Assembly: GCA_021845595.1 (NCBI GenBank) | Contig: JAJZVV010000001.1 | Location: forward strand, 62,001 to 126,000 | Direction: 5' to 3' | From: Pseudomonadota bacterium | GTDB taxonomy: Bacteria > Pseudomonadota > Alphaproteobacteria > Acetobacterales > Acetobacteraceae | DNA length: 64,000 nt | Shown here: piece after piece, positions 41,504 through 50,450 of the stretch | Layout: every line of letters begins with the position of its first letter | How positions within the stretch are numbered: the first letter of the stretch is position 1 | Position numbers and translations under genes: made by a program | Notes under the pieces: model-generated | What the model was told of the DNA's origin: nothing | The model's database searches: none | The model's input: only the letters and a program-made list of their open reading frames with translations

Positions 41504-43325
41504 CGGCGCACGCATCGAGACCCCGGCCCCGCCCGTCATCCATGCCGACGGGCCGGTTCTGGTGTTCGGCGGCTGCTACAGCAATCTGCAAGCGACGGAG
41601 GCGCTGCTGGCCGAGGCAGCGCGGCTCGGGATCCCGCCCGAGCGCATGATCTGCACCGGCGACGTCGTCGCCTACGGCGCCGATCCGCGCCCGACGGTGG
41701 CGATGATCCGCGCCGCCGGGATCGCCACGGTGATGGGCAATTGCGAGGAATCCCTGGCGCAGGACGCCGGGGATTGCGGCTGCGGCTTCGCGCCCGGCTC
41801 GGCCTGCGAGCGGCTCTCGGCCGCCTGGTTCACCTATGCCTCCAGCCAGATCGATCGCGACGACCGAGCTTGGATGGCGACGCTGCCGCGGCGCATCGAT
41901 CTCGTGCTGGCCGGGCACCGCTTCGCCGTGGTCCACGGCGCCCCGAGCCTGATCAACCGGTTCGTCTTCGCCTCGATGCCGGAGGCGGCGCTCGCCGCCG
42001 AGCTGGCGCTGGCCGGCGCCGATGGCGTGATCGGCGGGCATTGCGGCGTGCCCTTCACCCGGCGGGTCGACGCGCGCCTGTGGCACAACACCGGGGCGAT
42101 CGGTCTGCCCGCCAATGATGGCACGCCGCGCGTCTGGTTCAGCCTGCTGACGCCGCGCGGAGCGGAGATTGAAATCCGCCACTGCGCGCTCGACTACGAC
42201 CACCGCGCCGCGGCAGCGGCGATGCGCGCGGCGGGCCTGCCGGCGGACTATGCGGGGACGATGGCAAGCGGCATCTGGCCGAGCTTCGACGTGCTGCCCG
42301 CCGAGGAACAGGCCGCGACCGGCCGGGCGCTCGCGGCCACGACGGAAATCTGGAGCCCGGACGCACCGGCCGCACCCGCGCCGAGGCCGCCGCGCTTCGC
42401 GCATCCGACCGCGACCACATTGGGCGAGCCACGCGCGCGCGTCGCGCTCGACGGGCTGAAGACGCTCTGGTTCAACACCGGCACGCTGTGCAACATCGCC
42501 TGCACCGGCTGCTACATCGAAAGCACGCCGCGCAACGACCGGCTGGTCTATCTCGCGCGCGCGGATTTCGACCGTTTCCTGGCGGAGGCTGCCGGCGCGC
42601 ATCCCGAACTGCGCGAAATCGGCTTCACCGGCGGTGAGCCGTTCATGAACGCGGCGCTGCCGGGCATGATCGAGGCGGCGCTGGAGCAGGGCTATCGTGT
42701 CCTGGTGCTGACCAACGCGCTACGCCCGATGCAGCGCCACCGGGCCACGCTGGCACGTCTGCACCAAGCCCACCCCGGCCGGCTCGCGCTGCGCGTGTCG
42801 CTTGATCACCATACGCCGGAAGCGCACGAGCACATCCGCGGCGCCGGCACCTTCGGCCCTGCGCTTGCCGGCATCGGCTGGCTGATGGAGACCGGCATCC
42901 AGACAAGCATCGCCGCGCGCTTCGATGCGGGCGTGCCGGAGGCGGAATTCCGCGCCGGTTTCGCCGCCCTGTTCCAGGCCCGATCGCTCGCCATCGACGC
43001 ATGGGATCCGGCGCGGCTCGTGCTGTTCCCCGAGCTCGACGACCCGTCCGACCCGCCGGAGATCAGCGCGGCGAGCTGGCAGGCGCTGCGCAGCCGGGGC
43101 CGGGAGGTGATGTGCGCGACCGCGCGCATGGTGGTCCATCGCAAGGGCGAGGCGGCGCCGCGGGTTGCCGCCTGCACGCTGCTGCCGTACGCGCCCGGCT
43201 TCGACCTCGGCGGCAGCCTAGCCGAGGCGGCGGGCGCGGTGACGCTGAACCACCCTTATTGCGCCCGGTTCTGCGTCTTCGGCGCCGCGTCCTGCTCGCC
43301 GCGCCCGCCCGAGGCTGCGCGGTGA
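41496..43325 (+). CDS. Metallophosphoesterase-like / radical SAM fusion protein
   Basis: A 609-residue two-domain protein. Residues 1 to about 240 follow a calcineurin-like phosphoesterase: VFGGCYSNLQATEALL, CTGDVVAYGADPRP, VMGNCEESL, FAVVHGAPS and GVIGGHCGVPF, then LWHNTGAIGLPANDGTPRVW. The first metal motif DxH is GxC here and the last GHxH is GHCG, so the metal site is altered. From about residue 310 a radical SAM domain has the 4Fe-4S motif C332-NIA-C336-TG-C339, preceded by LKTLWFNTG, and GFTGGEPFMN. C560, C589, C593 and C600 may bind an auxiliary cluster. Coupled starts link it to MFS and thiL genes. The product is unknown. Confidence 0.85.
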   Translation: MPDGARIETPAPPVIHADGPVLVFGGCYSNLQATEALLAEAARLGIPPERMICTGDVVAYGADPRPTVAMIRAAGIATVMGNCEESLAQDAGDCGCGFAPGSACERLSAAWFTYASSQIDRDDRAWMATLPRRIDLVLAGHRFAVVHGAPSLINRFVFASMPEAALAAELALAGADGVIGGHCGVPFTRRVDARLWHNTGAIGLPANDGTPRVWFSLLTPRGAEIEIRHCALDYDHRAAAAAMRAAGLPADYAGTMASGIWPSFDVLPAEEQAATGRALAATTEIWSPDAPAAPAPRPPRFAHPTATTLGEPRARVALDGLKTLWFNTGTLCNIACTGCYIESTPRNDRLVYLARADFDRFLAEAAGAHPELREIGFTGGEPFMNAALPGMIEAALEQGYRVLVLTNALRPMQRHRATLARLHQAHPGRLALRVSLDHHTPEAHEHIRGAGTFGPALAGIGWLMETGIQTSIAARFDAGVPEAEFRAGFAALFQARSLAIDAWDPARLVLFPELDDPSDPPEISAASWQALRSRGREVMCATARMVVHRKGEAAPRVAACTLLPYAPGFDLGGSLAEAAGAVTLNHPYCARFCVFGAASCSPRPPEAAR

Positions 43326-44269
43326 GCGATCTGCCGGGCGAATTTGCGCTGATCGCGCGGCATTTCCGCCCTCTCGCCGCTCCAGAAGCGCTCGGTCTCG
43401 GCGACGACGCCGCCTTCCTCGCCCCGCCGCCGGGGCGCGAGCTCGTGCTCTCGGCGGATGCCATGGTCGAAGGCGTGCATTTCCTCCCTGCCGACCCGCC
43501 GGACCTGGTCGCGCGCAAGCTGCTGCGGGTGAACCTTTCCGACCTCGCCGCCAAGGGAGCCGCGCCGCTCGGCTACCTGCTCACCGTCGCCGCGCCGCGG
43601 GCGACGCCGGATGGCTGGTTCGCCGCCTTCGCCACCGGGCTGGCGGCCGATCAGGCGCGCTACCGGATCGGCCTCTACGGCGGCGACACCACGTCGACAC
43701 CCGGCCCGATCACCTTGTCGCTGACCATCCTCGGCACCATCGAAGCGGGCAAGGCGGTGCACCGGACCGGGGCGCGGGCGGGATACGGCATCTGGGTCAG
43801 CGGCACGATCGGCGATGCCGCGCTGGGGCTGGCGGCGCTGCAAGGGCGGCTCGACGACCCGGACGGGACGCTCGCCGCACGCTATCGACTGCCCGAACCA
43901 CGGCTCGGGCTGGTGCGCGCGGATCTCGTCGCCGCCTGTCTCGACGTCTCGGACGGGCTGGTGCAGGATCTCGGGCACCTGTGCCGGGCCGGCCTGGTCG
44001 GCGCCGAGATCGAGGCGGCGCTGGTGCCGCGCTCGCCGGCGGCGCGGGCGGCCGGGCCAGCGTGGCTGGCAACGTGCCTGACCGGAGGAGATGACTACGA
44101 AGTGCTGATGGCTGTGGCGCCCGAACACGAACCGGCCTTGGCCGGCGCCTCCACGACCGTGCCGCTGACCCGCATCGGCCGCTTCGTCGCCGGCCCCGCG
44201 ACGGTGCGCGTGCGCGACGAGACCGGCGCTGCGATGCCGCTCGACCATGGCGGCTGGAGCCACTTCTGA
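43322..44269 (+). CDS. thiL: Thiamine-monophosphate kinase ThiL
   Basis: A 315-residue ATP-dependent kinase that makes thiamine diphosphate from thiamine monophosphate. Motifs in order: LGLGDDAAFLAPP, LSADAMVEGVHF, LLRVNLSDLAAKGAAPLGYLL, GLYGGDTTSTPGP, CLDVSDGLVQDLGHL and CLTGGDDYEVLMA, all typical of the PurM/ThiL superfamily. The GTG at 43322 overlaps the preceding TGA (GTGA), and its own stop shares a base with the next ATG (TGATG). In many alphaproteobacteria thiL follows nusB or ribH; here it is captured in an operon with the phosphoesterase-like/radical-SAM fusion, which is unusual. Confidence 0.93.
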   Translation: MSDLPGEFALIARHFRPLAAPEALGLGDDAAFLAPPPGRELVLSADAMVEGVHFLPADPPDLVARKLLRVNLSDLAAKGAAPLGYLLTVAAPRATPDGWFAAFATGLAADQARYRIGLYGGDTTSTPGPITLSLTILGTIEAGKAVHRTGARAGYGIWVSGTIGDAALGLAALQGRLDDPDGTLAARYRLPEPRLGLVRADLVAACLDVSDGLVQDLGHLCRAGLVGAEIEAALVPRSPAARAAGPAWLATCLTGGDDYEVLMAVAPEHEPALAGASTTVPLTRIGRFVAGPATVRVRDETGAAMPLDHGGWSHF

Positions 44270-45441
44270 TGACTCCGTCCGTCTGGCTGCTGTTCTTCTG
44301 TCAGGCGCTGACCAACCTCGCCATCATCGGCCAGGCGGCGATGAGCGCGCTGATCGGCTACAGCCTGGCGCCGGACAAGGCGCTCGCCACCGTGCCCTAT
44401 GCGGTGCAGATGGCCGCGATGATGTCGGCTTCGATCCCGGCTGGGGCGGTGTTCGCGCGGCTCGGGCGCAGGCCGGGGTTCCTGCTCGGGGCGGGGTCGG
44501 CGCTGGCCGCCAGCCTGGTTTTCGCCGTCGCCGTCTGGCGGGGTGATTTCGTCCTCTACTGCGTCGGCTCGGTGCCGGCGGGACTGGCCTTCGGCATCGC
44601 CCAGCATTACCGGTTCGCCGCTGCCGAGGTCGCCGCCCCCCACGCGCGTCCGCGCGCCATCGCTCTGGTGATGGCCGGCGGCATCCTCGCGGCCATCGTC
44701 GGCCCGGAGCTGGTCAAGGACACCAAGGCGCTGGCCGCTCCGCTGCTGTTCCTCGGCACCTATCTCGTGCTGGCGATCCCGCCGCTGGTGACGATGCTGC
44801 TGCTGAGCGTGGCCCGCCTGCCACCGCCGCCGCCGCGCGTCGCGGCGCCGACACCGCTCGCCGCGATCATCGCGCGGCCGGACTTCCTCGTCGCGGCCAT
44901 CGCCGGGCTCGTCGCCTACGGCTCGATGAACCTGATCATGACCTCGACGCCGCTGCAGATGATGGCGTGCGGCTATGGCGTGAACGACGCCGTGAACGTG
45001 ATCCGCTGGCACTCGATCGCGATGTATGCGCCGGGCTTCATCACCGGCCCGCTCATCGCCCGCTATGGCGCGCGCCCGGTGGTGACCGCGGGCGGGGTGC
45101 TGATCCTGCTCTGCGCGATGACGGCGTGGGCCGGCAACGGCTACGACGTATTCGTGGTCGAGCTGGTGCTGCTCGGCGTCGGGTGGAACTTCATGTTCGT
45201 CGGCGCCACGGCCCTGCTCTCCCTCGCCCACGCGCCGGAGGAACGGGTTCGCGCCCAGGCGGCGAACGATTTCCTCGTCTTCGGCACCGTCACCTGCACC
45301 GCGCTGCTCTCGGGCGTGCTGCACCGCTACGCCGGCTGGCTGACGCTGAATGCCGGGGTGATGCCCGGCGTCGCCGTGGCGCTGGCGCTGGTCGCCTGGC
45401 AGCGGGCGCGCAGCCGCACGGCGCGCCTCGCCTTCGAGTAG
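44269..45441 (+). CDS. MFS transporter
   Basis: A 390-residue 12-helix MFS protein. The helix 2-3 loop reads GAVFARLGRRPGFLLG and the second-half equivalent GPLIARYGARPVVTAGG. YGSMNLIMTSTPLQMMACGYG in helix 7-8 is typical of the NreB/YfmI-like MFS group. The ATG overlaps the thiL stop. Being fourth in a tightly coupled operon with another MFS gene first, it may move the partner metabolite in the opposite direction. A palindromic repeat element lies 35 nt downstream and may end the transcript. Confidence 0.87.
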   Translation: MTPSVWLLFFCQALTNLAIIGQAAMSALIGYSLAPDKALATVPYAVQMAAMMSASIPAGAVFARLGRRPGFLLGAGSALAASLVFAVAVWRGDFVLYCVGSVPAGLAFGIAQHYRFAAAEVAAPHARPRAIALVMAGGILAAIVGPELVKDTKALAAPLLFLGTYLVLAIPPLVTMLLLSVARLPPPPPRVAAPTPLAAIIARPDFLVAAIAGLVAYGSMNLIMTSTPLQMMACGYGVNDAVNVIRWHSIAMYAPGFITGPLIARYGARPVVTAGGVLILLCAMTAWAGNGYDVFVVELVLLGVGWNFMFVGATALLSLAHAPEERVRAQAANDFLVFGTVTCTALLSGVLHRYAGWLTLNAGVMPGVAVALALVAWQRARSRTARLAFE

Positions 45442-45471
45442 GACGCGGCGCGATTCCCATCCTCGCGGGAA

Positions 45472-45562
45472 TGCTCTAGAGCAACGTCCGACCAGACTGA
45501 ACCGCTTCGCGGTCGGTTTGGTCGGGCAAAGTTGCTCTAGCCATTATGGTTCCTAGAGCAAC
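45472..45562. repeat. Modular palindromic repeat, copy 2 (CTAGAGCA element, one hairpin plus half)
   Basis: Starts with TGCTCTAGAGCA. Hairpin A is CTAGAGCAAC (45476-45485) with GTTGCTCTAG (45531-45540), inner stem CCGACCA/TGGTCGG. The palindrome CCATTATGG (45541-45549) and a third CTAGAGCAAC (45553-45562) follow, but the matching second hairpin is missing. Compared with copy 1 at 14.3 kb, inner stems differ in sequence while ends and linker are conserved. Confidence 0.9.
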
Positions 45563-45606
45563 GTCCGCCGCGCGACGCCGCTCTCCTGAAGGGAAGGAAC
45601 ACGCCC

Positions 45607-46803
45607 ATGCCGATCCTCGCCGCACGCATGAGCCAGCTCGGCACCGAGTCCGCGTTCGAGGTTCTCGCGCGCGCGCAGGCGCTGCAGCGGGAGGGGAGGA
45701 GCATCATCAATCTCGGCATCGGCCAGCCGGATTTCGCCACGCCGGCGCACATCGTCGAGGCCGGGCGCAAGGCGCTGGCCGACGGCCATCACGGCTACAC
45801 GCCGGCCAACGGCATCCTGCCGCTGCGCGAGGCGGTGGTGGCCGACCTGCATCGGCGCCACGGCGTGGCGATCTCGCCGGACCGGGTGCTGATCGTCCCC
45901 GGCGGCAAGGTGACGATGTTCTTCGCCATCTCGATGTTCGGCGAGCCGGGCGCGGAGATTCTCTACCCCAACCCCGGCTTCCCGATCTACGAGAGCGTGA
46001 TCCGCTATTCCGGCGCCACGCCGGTGCCGATCCGGCTGCACGAGAGCAAGGGGTTCTCGTTCGACGCCGACGAGGTGCTGGGGCTGATCACGCCGCGCAC
46101 CCGGCTCATCATCCTCAACAGCCCGGCCAACCCGACCGGCGGGGTGGTGCCGAAGCACGAGCTGGACCGGCTCGTCGCCGGCCTCGCACGCCACCCGGAC
46201 GTCGCCATCCTCTCCGACGAGATCTACGGCGAGATGGTCTACGAGGGCGCGCATGTCAGCCTCACGACCTATCCCGAGCTCGAGGACCGGCTGATCCTGC
46301 TCGATGGCTGGAGCAAGACCTACGCCATGACCGGCTGGCGGCTGGGCTTCGGCGTCTGGCCGGCGGCGCTGTTTCCCTACGCCGAGCGGCTGGCGATCAA
46401 CTCGCATTCCTGCGTCAACGCCGCGGCGCAGTTCGCCGGCATCGCGGCGCTGACCGGGCCGCGCGCGCCGGTGGAGCAGATGATGGCCGCCTTCGCCGAG
46501 CGTCGGTCCTATATCGTGCCGGCGCTGAACGCGCTGCCCGGGGTCCGCTGCGCCACGCCTGGGGGGGCGTTCTACGCCTTCCCCAACATCACCGGCACCG
46601 GGTTCGATTCGCGCACCCTGCAGACGCGGCTGCTGAACGAGGCCGGCGTCGCCACCGTCTCCGGCACCAGCTTCGGCGCCTTCGGCGACGGCAATATCCG
46701 GATCTCCTACGCCGCCAGCCTCGATGCGCTGCGCGAGGCGATGGGGCGGATCGAGGCGTGGCTCGCGCGCCAACGCGCCGAGGCGCCGGCGCGGGCCGGC
46801 TGA
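45607..46803 (+). CDS. PLP-dependent class I/II aminotransferase
   Basis: A 398-residue fold-type I aminotransferase. Substrate and PLP contacts: IINLGIGQPDFATPAHIVEA, GYTPANGILPLREAV, IILNSPANPTGG, and the Schiff-base lysine in LLDGWSKTYAMTGWRLGF. The late arginine for the substrate carboxylate is in NIRISYAASLDALREAM. It resembles aspartate/aromatic or branched aminotransferases of the Ib subgroup. The start is ATG 45607 behind GAAGGGAAGG. It is convergent with the second BVMO, with 7 nt between stops. Confidence 0.9.
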   Translation: MPILAARMSQLGTESAFEVLARAQALQREGRSIINLGIGQPDFATPAHIVEAGRKALADGHHGYTPANGILPLREAVVADLHRRHGVAISPDRVLIVPGGKVTMFFAISMFGEPGAEILYPNPGFPIYESVIRYSGATPVPIRLHESKGFSFDADEVLGLITPRTRLIILNSPANPTGGVVPKHELDRLVAGLARHPDVAILSDEIYGEMVYEGAHVSLTTYPELEDRLILLDGWSKTYAMTGWRLGFGVWPAALFPYAERLAINSHSCVNAAAQFAGIAALTGPRAPVEQMMAAFAERRSYIVPALNALPGVRCATPGGAFYAFPNITGTGFDSRTLQTRLLNEAGVATVSGTSFGAFGDGNIRISYAASLDALREAMGRIEAWLARQRAEAPARAG

Positions 46804-46810
46804 CCAGGTC

Positions 46811-48460
46811 TCAGCTCAGGACGAACCCCGCATAGCCGCGCGCCGCGACGTCGTCGCAGATCGCGCGGTACTGCGCCATGCCGCCGGCGTAGGGCATGAA
46901 CACGCGCGGCTTGCCCGGCACGTTGGCGCCGAGATACCAGGAATGGCTCACCTGCGGCAGCAGCGTGGCGTCCGCTGCCGCGTTCACATGCTCCACCCAG
47001 CCGGCCACCGCGTCTGCCGTCGGCTCGATGCGGGACAGACCGTTGGCGCGCAGATGGGCGATGCAGGCGGTGATCCAGTCCACGTGCTGCTCGATCGGCA
47101 CCGGCATGTTGCACAGCACCGACGGGCTGCCCGGCCCGGTGACGGTGAACAGGTTGGGAAATCCGTCGGTCTGCAGGCCGAGATAGCTGCGCGGCCCGGC
47201 GCTCCAGTGCTCGCGCAGGCTCACCCCGTCGCGCCCGGTGAGGCCGAGGCCCAGCAGGGCGCCCGTCATGGCGTCGAACCCGGTGGCGAAGACGATGATG
47301 TCGAGCGGATATTCCGCCTCCCGCGTGCGCACGCCGCGGGCGGTGATGCGCTCGATCGGCGCGGCGCGGAGATCGACCAGATCGACATTGTCGCGGTTGA
47401 AAGTCTCGAAGTAGAAACTGTCGATCGGCGGACGCTTGGCGGCGAACGGGTGGTCGATGTCGGTGAGGATCGCCGCCTTCACCGGATCCTTCACCACGGC
47501 GCGGATCTTGCCGCGGATGAAGTCCGCAGCGGTGTCGTTGGCTGCCTTGTCCACCAGCAGATCCTGGAACGTGGCGCGGAACTGCAGCCCGCCCTTCTGC
47601 CAGGCCGCCTCGTAGATCGCCTCGCGCTCCGCCGGCGCGGTGGCGAGCGCGGACCGCTCGGCGACGGGAAACGGATGACCATTGGCGGTGCGGTGCATCA
47701 GCGCCCGGATCTCGGCGAAATGCTCGCGCACATAATCCTGGAACGCCGGCGTGAGCGGGGCGTTGCGGGCGGGGATGCTGTAGTTCGCCGTGCGCTGGAA
47801 CACGGTCAGATGCCCGGCGGTCTCCGCGATCACCGGCGCGGCCTGGATGCCGGTCGAGCCGGTGCCGATCAGCCCGACCCGCTTGCCGGAAAAATCCACG
47901 CCGTCCTGCGGCCAGGTGCCGGTGTGGTACCATCTGCCGGCGAAATCGTCCCGCCCCGGAATGTCCGGCACATTCGCCGAGGAGAGGCAGCCGACGGCGG
48001 TGATGAGGAATCGAGCGGAGACCTGCTCGCCACGCTCCGTCGTCACGTGCCAGCGATTATCCGCCGCATCGTAGCGCGCCGCGACGACGCGGGTCCCGAA
48101 GCGGATATTCCGCCGGAGATCGAACCGATCGGCGACGTGGTTGAGGTAGCGCAGGATTTCCGGCTGCTCCGGGTAGCGCTCGCTCCAGGTCCATTCCTGA
48201 TGCAGCGCCTCGGAAAAGGAATAGCAGTAGGAATGGCTTTCGGAATCGCAGCGCGCGCCGGGATAGCGGTTCCAGTACCAGGTACCGCCGACGCCGTCCG
48301 CCGCCTCCAGCAATTCCACCGAGAGGCCGAGACGATCGCGCAGGCTGTAGAGCTGATAGAGACCTGAGAATCCGGCGCCGATGATGAGCGCGTCGAGGGC
48401 GTCGTCCGCCGGACCGTTCGCTGCGGGCGCCGTGCTGGGATTCGGCCTCGTCTGCGACAT
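46811..48460 (-). CDS. Baeyer-Villiger monooxygenase 2 (class B flavoprotein)
   Basis: A 549-residue FAD/NADPH monooxygenase. Rossmann motifs are GAGFSG (28-33) and GTGSTG (199-204); between them lies the canonical Baeyer-Villiger fingerprint FAGRWYHTGTWP (173-184). It is clearly a paralog of the enzyme at 27.2-28.8 kb (shared GGTWYWNRYPGARCDS, SERYPEQPEILRYL, VFATGFDAMTG), but its fingerprint has W rather than F and its middle region diverges. It stands alone, with an aminotransferase convergent and a deacetylase upstream, so it has no obvious pathway partners. Confidence 0.93.
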   Translation of the reverse strand: MSQTRPNPSTAPAANGPADDALDALIIGAGFSGLYQLYSLRDRLGLSVELLEAADGVGGTWYWNRYPGARCDSESHSYCYSFSEALHQEWTWSERYPEQPEILRYLNHVADRFDLRRNIRFGTRVVAARYDAADNRWHVTTERGEQVSARFLITAVGCLSSANVPDIPGRDDFAGRWYHTGTWPQDGVDFSGKRVGLIGTGSTGIQAAPVIAETAGHLTVFQRTANYSIPARNAPLTPAFQDYVREHFAEIRALMHRTANGHPFPVAERSALATAPAEREAIYEAAWQKGGLQFRATFQDLLVDKAANDTAADFIRGKIRAVVKDPVKAAILTDIDHPFAAKRPPIDSFYFETFNRDNVDLVDLRAAPIERITARGVRTREAEYPLDIIVFATGFDAMTGALLGLGLTGRDGVSLREHWSAGPRSYLGLQTDGFPNLFTVTGPGSPSVLCNMPVPIEQHVDWITACIAHLRANGLSRIEPTADAVAGWVEHVNAAADATLLPQVSHSWYLGANVPGKPRVFMPYAGGMAQYRAICDDVAARGYAGFVLS

Positions 48461-48612
48461 GTCCTGCGAACTCCCTTCCGTGTCCTGCCGGCGCGCGGCG
48501 CTTTGCTGTGTGGCTGTCGGACCGCAGAGTGACCCAGGCGCCGGGCGCCGTCCAGGTCGCCTGGCATCGCTCCCGGTGCCGGCGAACCCAGAGCCAGGCT
48601 CGCGATCCGGAC

Positions 48613-49545
48613 CTACGGCGCGGCGGCGGCCATGGCATCGCCGCGCGACAGGGCGCCGGCGCCGGCGGTCCGGGCGTCTTCACGGGCGCGCTCGAGGCAG
48701 TATTCGGACTGGGTCACGACCACGAGCCGTCCCCGGTCGCGCAGCCGCGCCACCTCGCGCAGGATCGCGCGCAGCACCGCCAGCGTCTGCGGCGCCGTGG
48801 CGATGTTTTCGGGATGGCTCCAGTAATGCACCACCCTTGACGTATCGGCGGCGCGCTCGAGCATCAGCCGGGCGCGGACGCGGGTCAGGTCGAGCGGAAC
48901 CAGCCGTCGCGGCCCGCTCGGCCAGTTGACGAAGTGGCCCGCCGGAATGATCTGCGGCGTCCGCATCGGCGCATCGGCGTCCGGGGGCACACCGAGATCG
49001 AACTCCGAGGCGAGCGAGCGCAGCCGCGACCGCGGCCGGGGGGCGGCGCGATAGCCGAGGATATCGAACTCCTCGAGAATCTGCGGATGGGCCACCTGGT
49101 TGCGGGGGAAAGTGAAGGTCATGCCGGGATGCAGCGGCACCAGCGCCATCTCCCGCAGCGCCTGCGCCGCGGTCATGCTCGTCCATGGCACGTGCGTCAC
49201 GCCATGCAGGCCGATCTCGTGGGGCGGGGCGATAGCATCGAGCGCCCAATCCCCGGTCCATCCCTCCGCGCGGGCCGCGATGCCCTCGACGGCAGTGGCC
49301 AGGTACGGCAGCTCGGCGGCGATCGCACGCAGCGGCAGACGCCGCAACTCATAGGCGGGCAGGACGAAGCAGCCGACGAAGCTGTAGGTGGCGGCGATGT
49401 CGAGCTCGGCGAGCAGGCGGGCGATGGCGGCGTAGGCGGCGCGCAGATTGGCCTCGGAGAGGGCACGGTCGAAGGCTGGCGTGAGCCGGTCCGCCACCCC
49501 CCACTTGCCCTCGCAGTCCAGCGACAGAATGAAGCGCGCCGTCAC
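48613..49545 (-). CDS. Polysaccharide deacetylase-like (NodB-fold) protein
   Basis: A 310-residue NodB-type carbohydrate-esterase-fold protein. The first motif is FILSLDCEGKWGVAD, with the catalytic Asp in LDCE; the zinc His pair is in EIGLHGVTHVPWTSM (HxxxH). TFTFPRNQVAHPQILEEF and VHYWSHPENI complete the barrel. It lacks a signal peptide, like deacetylases of cell-surface polysaccharide clusters that have the DxEG form. The start is uncertain: GTG 49545 is preferred, with TTG 49587 possible. There are no sugar-polymer genes next to it. Confidence 0.77.
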   Translation of the reverse strand: MTARFILSLDCEGKWGVADRLTPAFDRALSEANLRAAYAAIARLLAELDIAATYSFVGCFVLPAYELRRLPLRAIAAELPYLATAVEGIAARAEGWTGDWALDAIAPPHEIGLHGVTHVPWTSMTAAQALREMALVPLHPGMTFTFPRNQVAHPQILEEFDILGYRAAPRPRSRLRSLASEFDLGVPPDADAPMRTPQIIPAGHFVNWPSGPRRLVPLDLTRVRARLMLERAADTSRVVHYWSHPENIATAPQTLAVLRAILREVARLRDRGRLVVVTQSEYCLERAREDARTAGAGALSRGDAMAAAAP

Positions 49546-49676
49546 CTCGGCGCCGCGGCGGCCTGCCGCACCACGCCCTTGGGCCAAGTCCCCCGAGGCT
49601 CGAATCGGTCCATGGGCGATATTATCATGCCTGCCATGACGACAGGCTTACATAGTCCGACCGCTGGCACCACCCG

Positions 49677-50450
49677 CTACGTCCGGAACGACCCGTCCCG
49701 CCGGTCCAGCCGGCGCAGCAGGCCGGGCCATTCCAGCACGCCCCATGGGCGGCGGACCTCCGGGCGATAGAGATGGTTGGTGCGCGCGATCACCTCCGGT
49801 GCCGGCGTGATCAGGCCGGCCTGGCAGGCCATCGCCGCGAGTTGGGTGCGGGCGGCGAGTTCGAGCCGGTAGATGTTGCTGAATGCCTCGGGAATGCTCG
49901 GCCCGACCGCGAGCAGGCCGTGATTGTCCAGGATCATCACCTCGGCGTCGCCGAGATCGGCGACCAGCCGGGCCTGCTCGTCGAGGTCGATGGCCACGCT
50001 CTCATAGGCATGGCGCGGCACGCGGGCGAAGCGCAGCGCCGTCTGGGTCAGCGGCAGCAGCCCGCAGGGCAGCGCCGACAGCGCCATGCCCGGCCAGGTG
50101 TGGGTGTGGATGACGCAGCCGACGTCCGGGCGGGCGCGGTGAATGGCGGAGTGGATGACGAAGCCGGCGCGGTTGACGCCAAGGCCGATGTCCGGTGCGA
50201 GCAGGACATTGCCGTCGAGATCGAGCTTGATCAGCGAGGAGGCGGTGATCTCCTCGTAGAACAGGCCATAGGCGTTGATCAGGAACGCGCCCTCCTCGCC
50301 GGGCACGCGGGCGGAGATGTGGTTGGCGATCATGTCGGTCATGCCGTAGAGATCGACCAGCCGATAGCACGCCGCGAGATCGACGCGCGCCGCCCACTCC
50401 GCCGGCGAGACCCGCTCGCGCAGCGAGGGAATGGCCAGCATCGCGCTCAC
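49677..50450 (-). CDS. Class II aldolase/adducin family protein
   Basis: A 257-residue member of the class II aldolase (fuculose-phosphate aldolase-like) fold, with the zinc histidines in CVIHTHTWPGMALSAL and the later ILDNHGLLAVGPSIPEAFSNIYRLE. GMTDMIANHISARVPGEEGAFLINAYG is the substrate/phosphate region. Such proteins cleave or decarboxylate sugar-derived acids; the adducin-like subgroup often has unknown substrates. The start is a GTG at 50450 overlapping the ADH stop (GTGA); an ATG at 50441 is an alternative. It probably works downstream of the dehydrogenase. Confidence 0.86.
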   Translation of the reverse strand: MSAMLAIPSLRERVSPAEWAARVDLAACYRLVDLYGMTDMIANHISARVPGEEGAFLINAYGLFYEEITASSLIKLDLDGNVLLAPDIGLGVNRAGFVIHSAIHRARPDVGCVIHTHTWPGMALSALPCGLLPLTQTALRFARVPRHAYESVAIDLDEQARLVADLGDAEVMILDNHGLLAVGPSIPEAFSNIYRLELAARTQLAAMACQAGLITPAPEVIARTNHLYRPEVRRPWGVLEWPGLLRRLDRRDGSFRT

